DNA of 64,000 nt from Amorphophallus konjac. Its lineage: Eukaryota; Streptophyta; Magnoliopsida; Alismatales; Araceae. Position 1 is the stretch's first letter, and each line of letters opens with the position of its first letter. The position numbers and the translations under genes are program-made. The stretch lies in the NCBI GenBank assembly GCA_022559845.1, contig CM040128.1, positions 181,022,691 to 181,086,690 of the forward strand, given 5' to 3'. This document shows, in pieces, positions 51,484 through 62,644 of the stretch. The notes under the pieces are model-generated. The model ran no database searches. It was not told the origin of the DNA and saw nothing but the letters and a program-made list of their open reading frames with translations.

Positions 51484-53881
51484 ATGAAATCCATAATCGA
51501 TCTTTCGAGGTTTGAAGGTGTTTTACAAGTGGTTTAATTAACTTGGAGAGTATGTGATGCAGGTTAATCCAGATCTATGGATAATCATTGCACACATCTC
51601 TTATGATGTTCCAAAGGACAATTCCTTATGGAAAATCTCTGACCAATTGAAATATGCAAGGAATCAGAAGGCCCTGGACCTAATTCTAAGGGCTATAAAC
51701 ACTGACAAGTTTCAATGTGTGCTTGAGTGTTGCAGTGCATCAGAAGCTGTTAATATGGTTGCAGTTATCAAATGTCAAGATGCGGTAAAGTGTCTCGTGG
51801 CAGTAGACGAAGACGATGATTATATAGAGGAAACTTCGTCACAGGTAAATTCTGATACTGGCAATTTCTCTCTCAAAAATTTGATTATGTTGAATGAGCA
51901 TCTAATTGAGAAGTACGATAAAATTAAATCTGAGAAAAAGAAACTAAGAAAAGAAATGTTGCATGAAATTAGAAGTATAAGGGTGGAAAATGAAAACCTA
52001 AAGTCTGAAAATGCAGAAGTTCCAAAAGATAATGAAAATCTCAAGGCTAGAATGAATGAAGTCAATAAGGAACATGTACATATTTCTTCTGTAGAGTCAA
52101 GCTGCAACAAATGCTCAATTCTGCGAGAACGTAATGAGGAACTCTACAGTGAAAATGAATGGCTGAATAAACAAATTGCTTCGTTTAAAGAGGATCATAA
52201 AAATCTATTTGGTGAGAAAATTAAAGTGGAAGAAAGAGAAGTGGAACTAATTGAGAAACTGGAGTTGATGTCCAGTAATGAAAAATGTGATGAAGAAATT
52301 AAAAAATTGCATGAGGCAAATAAAGAACTGAAGGAACAAAATAAGAAACTAATGGTCTTGAACATTGTCGCATCTGAAAGATGGTTAACCCTTGAGAAAG
52401 AGAAAGCTACAAATAAAGAAACTCAATCTGAGAAGGAACAAAAACTAAAACAATTGAATAATGTAGTATATGAAAGGCTTCGTGCTTTAGAAAAAGAAAA
52501 AGCTATTGGTATAGAAAAAGCTGAGAGACTATGCAATCTGGAACAAGAAGTTGAGAAACATAAAATTGTAAATAAGGTGCTAAGTGAGTGTCTTAATTGT
52601 AGTGAACAGGAGATTGCCAGTTATGAATTACACATTACCTCCCTAGAAAATAAAATTCATGATCTGGAAAAATCACCATCCAAGTCTATTGAAAATAAAG
52701 GAAAAATGATAGTTGTCATGGAAGGCGAGGATGATGATTCAAGAAAGGGGATTAGTTGCAATTCTGGTGTTAAGGAAATCATTAGAAACCAGCTATACAC
52801 CACTTTTGTGCAAAGCTCTGATGTAGCTGGTACCTCAAGTTAATCCCCAAAATAAAATAAAAATCTGAAAACACCTTCATTATCTATCTTTCAATTTAAG
52901 GCTCAGAAAAATGAACAACAAACAAAAGTTGTGAACAAGGGTAAACAATTGAACAAGAATGGTAAGAAAAATAAGGTCAAAAATGTCCCTACTTGTGTCT
53001 TGAAATCTGCTAGCTCTGCTACATCTGATGGGTCAATGCATACTGCTCATGACTCATTTACATATTCGTATGCATCTGATAAGAGTGTTTCATGCCATCA
53101 TTGTGGCAAGGTAGGCCATGTAATGGATGTTTACAGTTTGATGGCTAAGGATGAGCACCTCTGTGAAACAATGCATTCTAAGAATTCATTTGTTAGAAAC
53201 CATGCTACTAGGAAATATGATGCTTCATGCTATTACTGTGGTAGGCGTGGTCATTTAATGAATGAGTGCTCTGTTATGAAATTCGATGATAGGATGCATG
53301 CTAGATATTCTGCTAATCATCATGGCCCCAAAAGAAACACGTTTGCTTCAAACCAGCACATTATTTGCTTTAACTGTAACAAACGTGGTCACAAAGCCAT
53401 TAAGTGCTGGTTTGGATCTACTTGGGGTAAAAATGGTTCTAAAGGTAAGCACATCAGGTGCTTCGAGTGTGGGAAGCATGGCCATACAGTCGAGGACAGT
53501 CGGTATGTTCAGGAAAATTCTGTTAATCCCTATTCTGTCAAATTCTTCGCAAAACGACCTGTGAACTTTTCATGCTTTAATTGTGGTAAGACAGGTCACA
53601 AATTTGCTGAATGTTGGCTAATTAAGAATAAGAAACATAATGTCCATGTAAACAACAGAACATTTCATGCTCTGGTTCATAGGTCTCATGCTACTGTTGA
53701 TATGCATCATAGGACCAGAAAATCTACTATTTCATGTAGATATTGTGGTAAATACGGTCACTTCATTGCCAATTGTTATCTGATGGATTTTGATGACAAT
53801 GTCGCTAAGAAACTGGTCATAACTCCTGTTAGGGCTAATACAGGACCCAAGGCAGCTTGGGTTCCAACAGGATCAAAATGA
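51484..53881 (+). pseudogene. gag: S3 gag: long coiled coil and six zinc knuckles
   Basis: The ATG at 51484 starts a gag-like N-terminus (LSRFEGVLQV) that stops after 17 codons. The remaining capsid start is in another frame from 51554 (NPDLWIIIAHISYDVP). That frame is open for 429 codons, mostly coiled coil with KSEKKKLRKE-type heptads. TAA stops at 52841-52843 and 52853-52855 follow, and the same frame then encodes six knuckle-like motifs between about 53090 and 53790. Four are canonical CX2CX4HX4C (CYYCGRRGHLMNEC, CFNCNKRGHKAIKC, CFNCGKTGHKFAEC, CRYCGKYGHFIANC) and two lack the last Cys. It ends GPKAAWVPTGSK, TGA at 53879-53881. Six is many for a retrotransposon gag, which usually has one or two. 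Confidence 0.82.
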
Positions 53882-56362
53882 TTACTTTGTTGCAGGTGTG
53901 CCTTGGAATGAATAAAGAGGGGTCAATAAACCAAGGCACTCAAAAATTGAAAGACCCCATGATCCTGCTCTTCAGGTATGTTTTGAGCACTTACTTCAAA
54001 TTCTGTCATCTGAAATCATGAGTTTGAAAGGTTTGAATATCATGTTGATTTGGTCTGTGCTGAATTGAAATCATCTGAAAATTTGAATTGCACATAATGT
54101 ATATGGTAATCTTCTTTTGATTGAATTGCATGTCTGTTTCATGAGCTTTCATCATAAAACCGTGTGTTACATTTTCTTTGTATACCATGCACTTAATCAG
54201 GGAGAGTTTGACTGCTTTCGCATGATGTTCATACTGTGAGCTATGTGTGCACATGTTCACTGAAGATATGTTGAATTCATTTCTCATCTGCATGCATTAA
54301 TGTTTTGACATATGTTTGTGCACATAGAGAAGGTTAGAAACTCATGAGCATAGTCTGCACACTCATGATGCATATTTTGTCAAAACTCCCTGCATTCTAT
54401 CATTGCACTTGTTGCATTTAAAATCTTCATACATTGCATATAGTCAGGGGGAGTTTGGTTATCCCTGTATAATGTTCATGACATTCATGTGCAGGAAATA
54501 TCTCTAGGAGTGTCATTTCATATGCATGCATGTAGAGCAGTGTATTGCATATCATCAAATTTGAAAAATCTAAAAAGAAATGACTCATTGTATCTAGACA
54601 GGGGGAGTATTTGAGACTCATCAGTCTTTCATGATCTAAACCCTTCCATATCTAGTCACACAAATCTTTCTCGAGTTGAACTAGACTTTATTGTTGTCAA
54701 GTTGATCTGTCTGTACTCCAGACTCAGATATTGGTTTCTTGTAAATCTATCTGATGCATATTGATCATACTTGTTATAAGCATGAGTTCCGTTTATCTTA
54801 CTCTCTATGCATGTTTGTCAAATGTCTCTTGCTGCTGAATGCTTTGTCCATGTTAAACGTACAGAGAAGTAAAGTAATATCAGTTTGTGTACCCTTTCAC
54901 AAATCTGAAATCATCATTAATAAAGAATCTTCTATTATACAGGTTTAAGAATGTTTGTTGATTTGAATTGGTTTAAGTCTTATGTATTCCTAAGTTTGAA
55001 TTTGAAGGACCTGAAAATATCTGAATCAGTTTTTTTTTAATAAACCTTAACTAACTGTCTCATGTAAGTTCATGTAAGATCTTCCGACATCTGAAAATTG
55101 AAACCTTGACTTACTTTGGTTGAAATGCATGTAACATGTATTGTTTTTAAACAAGTCACTTTGAAAATTAAAAGGGCAGCAACATCAAAATCATTGTAAA
55201 AGAAATGAATATTGTGGCAGAGCAATGACTGAATTGCACTGAGAAACTGAACCCTCAATCAAAGAAATGGAGAGGAATTTATGTCATGAAGTGCTTCATG
55301 TTACCTCTGTTCATATGGTCAAATCTATAGGGCTGGTTTCACTTAGTAACTGGGGGTACTGGCATCTGAAAAACGTGTACCCTTAATGTCAAAGGTGTAA
55401 ATCATCTGTGTAATTTTTGATCAAAGACAGATATGGTAGTTTATGCTTAGTAACTGGGGGTACTGGCGTCTAACCCACGTGTACCCTTAATGTCAAAGGT
55501 ATAAATGACACATGTCTGGTCACTAAGCTCAATGTTAAAAGCAAAAGTGAAAAAGACTTGCTGTAACCCTTGCAATTCAAAATTCACTGAGTGTTACTTT
55601 GTTTAACCTCAATACTCTTGACTGTTTTTCCTAAAGAAGTCAATGGAATTAATTGTGTAAGATGAAAGGAGTTTGAACTAGAATGCTATATGAGAAATTG
55701 GTTCATCTTTATTAAAAAGTTGCTTCAGATATGAGTATTGTATTTTATTGACAAACCTTGTGTACATCATTCTTAAACCATGCTTGTCAATTAAAGCTAT
55801 TTCATAAGCTTTTATAATAGAAGATTCTGAAACTTTAAACATGGATATATGAATTGGGTACCCCACTGAAAATCTTTTCTTCTCATATACTTCAGCTTGG
55901 AGATCACACCTGCTCAGATTCTGCTCACTCTATTTGTTGCACTGTCCTTAAAAGATCTTGCATCCTGCATGCTGTCTTGACATCCTTCCTGAACTTGCTC
56001 TTGACATACCCCTCAACTTACACACTTGAGAGCCTTGCTTCATTTTGAACAGGGAGCATTGGTTCGTTTTAAAGGAGAGGATAGGTCATGTCTAGACTGC
56101 ACTTATTGCTTTTTCAAGGAGGAGGTTTGTGTGTGATCCTGTCAGGATAAGTCAAAGGGGGAGCATAGCTTGATTGGTGCTTAATTGTTTTACTGCCCCT
56201 GTGTTTGCAGATTTCATTCCTTTATTAAGGGGGAGATTTTAATTCAATCATCTCATACATGCTTGTATTTCTTATATCAAACTATTTTCTTTTTGATGAA
56301 GTCAAATGGGGAGAATAGTTTCACATGACTCATAGTGTTGCCATCATCAAACAGGGGGAGAT
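53882..56362 (+). other. S3 noncoding region in place of pol
   Basis: No RT or integrase motif is present. Purine tracts CAGGGGGAG recur near 54445, 54600, 56156, 56230 and 56354, the last bordering the LTR. A 104-base tandem duplication starts at 55343 and 55447 (TTAGTAACTGGGGGTACTGG). Confidence 0.75.
55343..55515. repeat. 104-base tandem duplication in S3
   Basis: The first roughly 65 bases of each copy are almost the same (TTAGTAACTGGGGGTACTGG, then CGTGTACCCTTAATGTCAAA). Related single copies occur in S1 (about 13026) and S2 (about 58540). Confidence 0.75.
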
Positions 56363-58528
56363 TGTTGTGTCCCTGTGATTTTGATGATAGCAAACACTAT
56401 AAGTCATCATGTGTTTGCATGAAAGATTGAATGATGATAACATAAGACATTGCTTATGAATCTGGTTTTTATATGTTATGTTGCATAGAACTTCATCAGA
56501 GTGCATGCACGCTTTGCATTTCCTCATACAGGTTGCAGGCACACACATATCTTCCTTTGCATATGTAGAGGGTCCATGCATGTCACTGATCATGTGCATC
56601 TAGGTCGGTGCAAGGTATGCTTTACGCACACCAAGTCGGTGCATTCCCTTGGCCACTCATACACAAGGTCGGTGCATATAGTTTGCTGCGAGCATAAGAT
56701 CGGTGCATGTTTTCTTGAGTATCTATGATGTCGGTGCAAGGTTTGCCTTGGTGCAGTTTTGCCTCGGTGCAGATTCTGTCATTAGACATATTGTAGTCGG
56801 TGCAAGTTTTTGTCTACTGTACATATAGTCGGTGCAGACTCTGCTTTATGCTACATATGTAGTCTGTGCATCTTTCTACCCTAAAACCATAGTAGGTCTG
56901 TGCATACTTGGCTCCGGCAGATTGAGTTCTGTGCAAGTCTCGCATGTGCATAACTAAGTCAGTGCAAGTCCTGTTTTGAGCTAACCAAGTCAGTGCATTC
57001 ATTGCTTATGCACACACGTAGTCTGCGCATCACTTAGCTCTGCACTCATATTAAGTCTGTGCAATGACTATAGAAGTCTGTGCATGGTTGTTTTGTTGGC
57101 ACTTAGAGTCTGTGCAGATCTATTCATTTGCTATCTAGTCTGTGCATACTAATCACTATAAGGTCTGAGCATGCTATGCTCATTGTATATAAGTCAATGC
57201 AATCTTTGGTCCTTGCACATACAAGGTCTGTGCATGATATGTTTTTGACACTTTGGGTTTGTGCATCCTTGGTATCCTGCACTTACAAAGTCTGTACACA
57301 TTTTTCATATACCTGACTACCCGTTATATATTCTAACATATTAACAGGACAATTGTTCGTGACCTTTAAGGAGGGCATGTGATCCAAGGCTAATTGTCCC
57401 TGAAAAGAGCTGCCACGTGGAAAGCTACAATGCTCAGAATCTGACACGTGGCTAAGAGCTTCCAAAAATCTCTTGGCGGGAGTGTTCCCTCCATACACCC
57501 AATGCGTGAGCTCATGGGTCCCAGGCTGAAGCCGTATAAAATCTCTCTCCTGCGATCAAAGAAAGGGGCGAACCTGGAATGAATAGAAAAAATCAGAGGA
57601 AGAGCAGAGCGTGAGAAAAAAAAAGAAGTAGAATGATCTAGAGCTAGCACGATCTAGAGAGGAAGAGGAAGAAGGAGAGAGAGAGCTTTTGAGAGCCGAG
57701 ATCGACAGAAGAAAAGAGAGAATAGCAGAGAGGGAAAAGAAGTAGAAGAAGAGGAAGAAAGAAAGAGAGTGAAGAAAGAGCTCGAGGAGAAGAAGATAGA
57801 AGAATTTCCTGAAAGATTAGTTCCACTGGAATCTGGATCAAATCCAGGCCAGTCAGCTCCCTGAGAGCCACATCTGTGTTGCTATCGTTTACAGCTTTCA
57901 GTTGCTATGTTTCCTTTGTTCTTCTTATTTTTCTTTTGAACCTTTATTCAAGTTGTTAGTCAGCGGAGCAAGCTGTGTTGCTCAGCGGTTGTAGAGGAGG
58001 ATTCCTCTGGTCGGCTAAGCTGTATTGCCTAGCGGGTCAAGCTGTTAGGCAGCCGATGGCTAAGCTGTACTGCCCAGCGGAAGCAAGCTGTGATGCTCAG
58101 CGGTTGTAGGCAAGCTGTGAGGCCCAGCGGTTTAAGCTGTGTATCAGCGGAATTCACACTCAAGTTTGAGTGTGGGGTGGACGTAGGTTTGCAGACTGAA
58201 CCACCTAAAAATCTCTTGTCTCCATGGTTTGATTTCTTATCTGATTGTCGATAGATGAATGGCTAGGAGCGTTTCATTTGAGTATTCTATCCGAATGCTT
58301 TAAGGCACACGATGTTCTTATTTGACTCTGTCTACGGACTAGACTTGGTTAGGTGTCTACATTTTAGCAGTCCAACTGATTGACCAAGTGCTTCTTTAAA
58401 TTTCTTATTTGGAAGAGCTCAATTGATTTCTATTCCGTAACTCTGATTGCTTTAAGTGTTAATTGGGCGAAGTTTTAAAGGGGAGATTCATTCACCCCCC
58501 TCTGAATCCAGGCCTAGCTCACCCATCA
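56363..58528 (+). repeat. S3 3' LTR
   Basis: The 2,166-base LTR starts TGTTGTGTCCCTGTG after AGGGGGAGAT and ends CCCATCA, followed by GTCAA. It carries the same arrays, CACGTG motifs and TATA box as the 5' copy and has no tRNA-like insert. The insert in the 5' copy is therefore secondary or came from a different donor. Confidence 0.94.
56602..57300. repeat. Degenerate 31-base-period array (3' LTR copy)
   Basis: Same array as 49416-50113, with mild differences, for example more GTCGGTGCA cores in the first third. Confidence 0.88.
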
Positions 58529-58533
58529 GTCAA

Positions 58534-58843
58534 TATTTTGAGTAACCGGGGAGTCTGGCATGTGCTCCATGTGCCTCCTCACGTAAAAAGGGATAATTTG
58601 AACATGATCACTCTTTTTTTAAAAAAAAATCAGATTGTCCTCGTGAAAATGGTAAAAATCTTTGAGATGAAAAATTAGTGTGAAAATTAATTAAGGTAGA
58701 GCGAAGCCTCCAATACGTTGTTGTCCTAAATTGAAGTGTAGTCCGAGTAATATCTCTTGTGTTGAACTGAAAATCTGAATATCCAAATGGCTAAAGCCTA
58801 TTTTTATGTTATTCACTTACACATCTGGTAATTTGATTTAATA
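58534..58843 (+). other. Last S2 piece
   Basis: GAGTAACCGGGGAGTCTGGC to ACACATCTGGTAATTTGATT follows S1 at 13020-13310 closely. Noncoding. Confidence 0.75.
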
Positions 58844-59561
58844 TGTGGAGGGGGGGGAAATCTATCGCCCAAGAGCACGGCCCAAGTAGGTCCAATTCGA
58901 CCAAACTTGGCCCCGCTTCCCAAAGTGACAGCCTCATTTCGGGCCCACTTACCTCAAGCCCAAAACTCACTCCGAGCAGCACTTCCTAGGCGACCCTCGG
59001 GTTCAGAAGTCCGAGCGACAGATCGGTCCAGAGAGTCCCTGTGGGGATCCACCATGGCTTACCCGAGCTACATACACATCGCTCGGGATCAAAACCCCGA
59101 GCGATCACCCCAGGGTCGGACCGACTGTTTGAAGCTTATCCAAGCGTCAGTTACGCACCCTCCAGGAGCAGAGAACTCCAAGGGATAAGGAAGAGTAAGA
59201 GTCCTTGTGCCATAACGAGCCCACGACGAGGACGTAACCCCCCCTAAATCCCCTCGACTCCCAGGGCTCCTGCATTAAACGGATCGCTATATAAACCCCA
59301 TAAGGACCCCCGGAGAGGTAAGCAACAATCCTGAGAGAAAACCACCACACCTCTTGGTGGAGAATAATCCCGCGCCCTTTTCTCCTCCGACCACCTCTCT
59401 TCATATCAGTGCTCTCTCATATTTTCTAACTTAGGCATCGGAGGGTTCTTTCTGAGGTTTCATCTCTGGGCACCCCTGATCTATTTCCCATCTTGCAGAT
59501 TATACACGCATGGTGGCCGTGATCTCACGACTCAGGATCAGCACAAGATTACGCCTCTTCA
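58844..59561 (+). repeat. N1 5' LTR
   Basis: Starts TGTGGAGGGGGGGGAAATCT and ends CTCTTCA. It is GC-rich, with a TATA box at 59288-59295. The borders rest on the primer site and on the 26-base partial 3' copy. Confidence 0.75.
59288..59295 (+). promoter_or_regulatory. TATA box of N1 LTR
   Basis: TATATAAA in GATCGCTATATAAACCCC. Confidence 0.65.
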
Positions 59562-59563
59562 TC

Positions 59564-59582
59564 TGGCGCCGTCTGTGGGAAA
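59564..59582 (+). promoter_or_regulatory. N1 primer-binding site, TGGCGCC type
   Basis: TGGCGCCGTCTGTGGGAAA follows the LTR end by two bases, a form common in plant Tat/Athila-type Gypsy elements. Confidence 0.8.
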
Positions 59583-59649
59583 CGAACAAAGAGCCACCAT
59601 AGTGTAAAGAAATTCTGGTAGGAGGATCGCCGGTGACAAGGGAAAGACC

Positions 59650-60374
59650 GTGATGGCAGGGGAAGGAGAACCTGTGCCTTCCCACCTCGCGGAAAACCTC
59701 CCCTCCGACGACAACAACCAAGTCGATGAGCTGCCTCCACCACCCGCGGAGATGCAACCCCTTAATGAGAGTTCTGACGCTCTCCAAACCCTCAACACAA
59801 AACTAGATATCCTTGTAGAATTAATGAGGACCCGGGCAGCTAGGGAGGAGAAGTCACGAATCCCACGGGAAGCCCCCCCCCCCGTGGAGAGGCTTCCCAG
59901 CAAACAGCCAGAGGACGTTTCACCCTCCAGGGATGACAACTTATACGTAACAGGTCGGGAGGACCGTCGCATGCCCCTCCTCTAGAGCAAGAAGCCTCTT
60001 CCACCCCAAGGAGAGAACGGCCCGGGACGCGTCAGCAGCTCCCGAAGTTCGATGCCCCCGAGGGATGATGTGGTAGCCGGCAAGGGCACCCCGGCAGCCC
60101 CTCGGCCCCGCGGCAGTTGGAGCTGTCTCTCCGACTGCGAGACTTCGAACGACGCTTCATGGAGCAAGAGCGCGCCCTCCGCGCCTTACAGAAGACTTCT
60201 ACCAAGGAGGACGAGGAGCAATCTTCATTCTCCGACCAAATCTTGAAGGCCAGATCTCTCCTAGACTCTCTCTGCCAACCTTCATGTGACGGCCAAGGAG
60301 ACCTGGCCGGCCACTATGACAGCTTCAATGCCCTGATGACTCTGCACGGGGCCTCCGACGTTGTCAAGTGCTGA
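59650..60374 (+). pseudogene. gag: N1 gag N-terminal remnant
   Basis: A frame from ATG 59653 encodes an acidic Pro-rich start (MAGEGEPVPSHLAENLPSDD) and stops at 59983-59985. Another frame then encodes a gag helix and capsid start (LRLRDFERRFMEQERALRAL, then FNALMTLHGASDVVKC) and stops with TGA at 60372-60374, where relatives have CRAF. The motif around FNALMTLHGASD is that of Tat/Athila-type gag. The rest of gag and all of pol are missing, and sequence of opposite polarity begins here. Confidence 0.7.
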
Positions 60375-61665
60375 GCTTTCGTGACCACCTTGGTCTAGGA
60401 CGCTCGGGCTGGGTTGTTGCCTCGCCCTGCACCCCATCAGCCTCAGCCAAAAATTCGAAGCCCACCGCCTCTTTCTGCGATCTGACAGGCTCGGCAGCAT
60501 TTTTTTTGCCAATAGTAGCCATTTCTAGCTCGATGGACGGGTGATCCGAATGGCAGACGTCCTCGGTTGAATGCTCCTCAATCGGGCGGACACGCTCCTC
60601 GATCGGGTGAGCACGCTTCTCGACCAGACAGGAGACCCCCGCCTTCTTTAACCGCTTCTTTTCGGTGGTCAGAGCCTTCATCGAAGACAAGAGCAGCCGC
60701 TCCCCAGGATCCTTGTGTTTAGCCCCTCGGCGCTCGGAAGCATCCCGGGCAATCTGCTTGCCCCTATCTCATGCGCTGAAAGGGCCTCCAGAGACTTGGG
60801 GTTCCTCGGAGCAGGCATCTCCTCTAGCTCAACGATCTCCTACTCTAACGGCTCCTCCTCCTCATCATTCGTTCGCCTTGAATCTGAGCAACAGAAGTCA
60901 AATCGTCAAAAAGAGGCCTACCTACCCGACCCAGAAACAGCAATGCAGGACCTTAGGGTTCTCACCTTGAGGTGGCACATCGCGGGAGGGATATTCCTCG
61001 ATGTTGGCCATAGTCATCAACTCAGTAGTGGACCGGCGATTCTCCTAAAGAATCCTCATCTCCTCCTCTAGCTCTGGAGAAATCATCGTTTGCTTCGGAG
61101 GGAGAGACAGATGGAAATGAGGCTCCATCGGGAAGTCCCAAGGGATACCCCTTTTGGTTGAACCCACCCAGAAAAATTGGGTCTTCCACTCCTTGTGGGA
61201 AGAATCCGTGGCAGAGAGGGACACACAGCTCCTTCCACTCTTCGCCTGGAGATAGAAGAAGCCCTTACCCGCATGGGTCTGCTCCTTCAACTCGAAGAAA
61301 GAATGAAAAAGGTCCAAAGAAATGTGAAGACCGCACAAACGGTAGAGAAAGATGAAGGAGAAGATAAAACTGTACGAGTTGGAGACCAACTAGACAGGAG
61401 CCAGTCGGTAAAACTGAAGCAACTGCGCGACAAAGGGGTGGAGAGCGAGACGAAACCCACATTTCCAAGCTAAAAGAAAAGTACAAAAGAGGCCCGAATG
61501 AGAAGCCAAGCTAGACTCATGAGGCTGGGACGGAGAGAAAAAGTACTCCCACGGTAGCCCGTAACGCTTCTCCATCCTCTTCACCTCGGCCTCGCCCAAC
61601 TCGCTGTGCATGGGGTGTTCAGGCTGCGGCACCAAACTGCCCGCGCCCTGTTCGGCTTCCTGCAC
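60364..61665 (-). pseudogene. Antisense gene in N1 with Transposase_28-like domain
   Basis: On the minus strand a frame from 61665 reads KRYGLPWEYFFSPSQPHESS, then CGFRLALHPFVAQLLQFYRL. After one TAG at 61392-61390 it reads SYSFIFSFIFLYRLCGL, then DLFHSFFELKEQTHAGKGFF and EWKTQFFWVGS. This order matches the 'putative gypsy type transposon' domain (Transposase_28, PF04195), known as a passenger of plant Gypsy elements. A further stop lies at 61047-61045. A donor, CAAG|GTGAGAACC, at about 60966 and an acceptor, TTGCTCAG, at about 60884 suggest an 82-base intron. Downstream frames (60690-60364) give a charged tail. It is a broken spliced antisense gene. Confidence 0.65.
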
Positions 61666-62153
61666 CTCAGTTGCGGGATGCTACTCCACCATGGAAGAAA
61701 GCGAGGGACAGGAAAAGGAGGAAGAGAGTGCAGCATCATACGATTCAGGAGGAAGTGGAAGCTGGCGAATCACCGCCATCGTGATCTCCGCTAACTCTGC
61801 AAAGGCCTCCGTGAGTCGCTGCTCTTCCTACTCACCCTCACGGCGCATGAGCCCTTCCGAAATACAAGCGCGATGGAGAGAAAAAACCCTAAACGAAGGA
61901 GGCTTGGAATGCAAGCACGCGCAATATTTATACCCCCAGAGGCATTGCGGGAGACAGCGCGAAGTTTCGAACTCCAAAAGGGGGCTCCTCTCATCAACTC
62001 AAAAGAGTCATCATCATGGGCGTACTCCCAAGACAGCCGCATTAAATGGCCCCTGCCGGAGATAATTCCCCATCCAAATCAAGCCACCAACACCATCCCC
62101 ACAAGTGCTACTCATCCGAGCCTAGGCATGGCTCTGGAGTGGGATGGGGGCAA
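61666..62153. other. N1 region upstream of antisense gene
   Basis: No clear coding. It should hold the promoter and leader of the antisense gene and ends in the purine tract GGGATGGGGGCAAG. Confidence 0.5.
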
Positions 62154-62179
62154 GTGGAGAGGGGGAAAATCTACCGCCC
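62154..62179 (+). repeat. First bases of the N1 3' LTR
   Basis: GTGGAGAGGGGGAAAATCTA followed by CCGCCC matches the start of the N1 5' LTR. The remainder is absent. Confidence 0.7.
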
Positions 62180-62644
62180 TGATGTCCCACGATCAATGAC
62201 ACCCAAGAGGGGGGGTAAATTGGGTGATTAAAATTTTTTAGCAACTTTGACATATTTAAGGAAATAAGATGAAGCAACTTGTAGAAATAGATCCGATGCA
62301 TTAAAAAATAGATCTGTCAAAACCTATCACACACAACCGATCCTTGGTACCGTGGCGAAGGTGTGAATCCGAAGATTCTACTCACGCAAGGTGTTATCTT
62401 CCTGATAAGGTTTGCCTTGTCGATCCGAACCCACCTTTTGATATACCAGGGATCTAAGGTAGAAATGATAAGTTATGCTAGATCTAACACAAGAGATACA
62501 AATGAATTAATCTACGTGTGTGCTTGCACAGAATGGAGATAGGAGAAAAAGGATCAAACCACACAAGAGACAACGATTTTTAGGTGGTTCGAATGCAACG
62601 ACGGCAACCAACATCCACCCCTCACGATCTGTGAGGATTCACAC
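62180..62644 (-). repeat. Antisense end of a SIRE-like LTR
   Basis: TGATGTCCCACGATCAATGA is the reverse complement of the S1 LTR end (cattgatcgcgggacttca). Further matches include GGGTGATT and CGAATGCAACGACGGCAACC. It comes from a related but not the same family, in opposite orientation. It breaks off at 62645, where another TG-starting sequence begins. Confidence 0.75.

Larger units (their letters stand above)
48642..58528 (+). mobile_element. S3: SIRE-like gag-only element with complete ends
   Basis: GTCAA flanks the unit on both sides (48637-48641 and 58529-58533). The 3' LTR is 56363-58528 (TGTTGTGTCC to CCCATCA). The 5' LTR is the same sequence but its first bases are interrupted by a tRNA-like tandem unit at 48647-49180. 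A primer site, a gag of about 800 codons and 2.5 kb of noncoding sequence follow. No pol motif is present. Confidence 0.85.
37483..58843 (+). mobile_element. S2: SIRE-like gag-only derivative, split by two insertions
   Basis: S2 pieces are 37483-38870, 46578-48641 and 58529-58843. Removing the chromovirus derivative (duplication TTCCC) and S3 (duplication GTCAA) makes them continuous, and the joined GAAATGGTCAATATTTTGAG matches S1 near 13010. S2 lacks a primer site and the N-terminal part of gag. It has no pol. Its own 3' LTR is not found, because element N1 abuts at 58844. Confidence 0.75.
58844..62179 (+). mobile_element. N1: short Tat-like Ty3/Gypsy derivative
   Basis: An LTR of about 718 bases (58844-59561) is followed by a TGGCGCCGTCTGTGGGAA primer site, a short gag remnant, no RT or integrase, and an antisense gene. 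At 62154-62179 the first bases of the LTR recur (GTGGAGAGGGGGAAAATCTA, then CCGCCC), preceded by a GGGATGGGGGCAAG purine tract. The rest of the 3' LTR is lost at a junction with an antisense SIRE-like LTR. The gag type and antisense gene place it near the Tat lineage. Confidence 0.75.
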
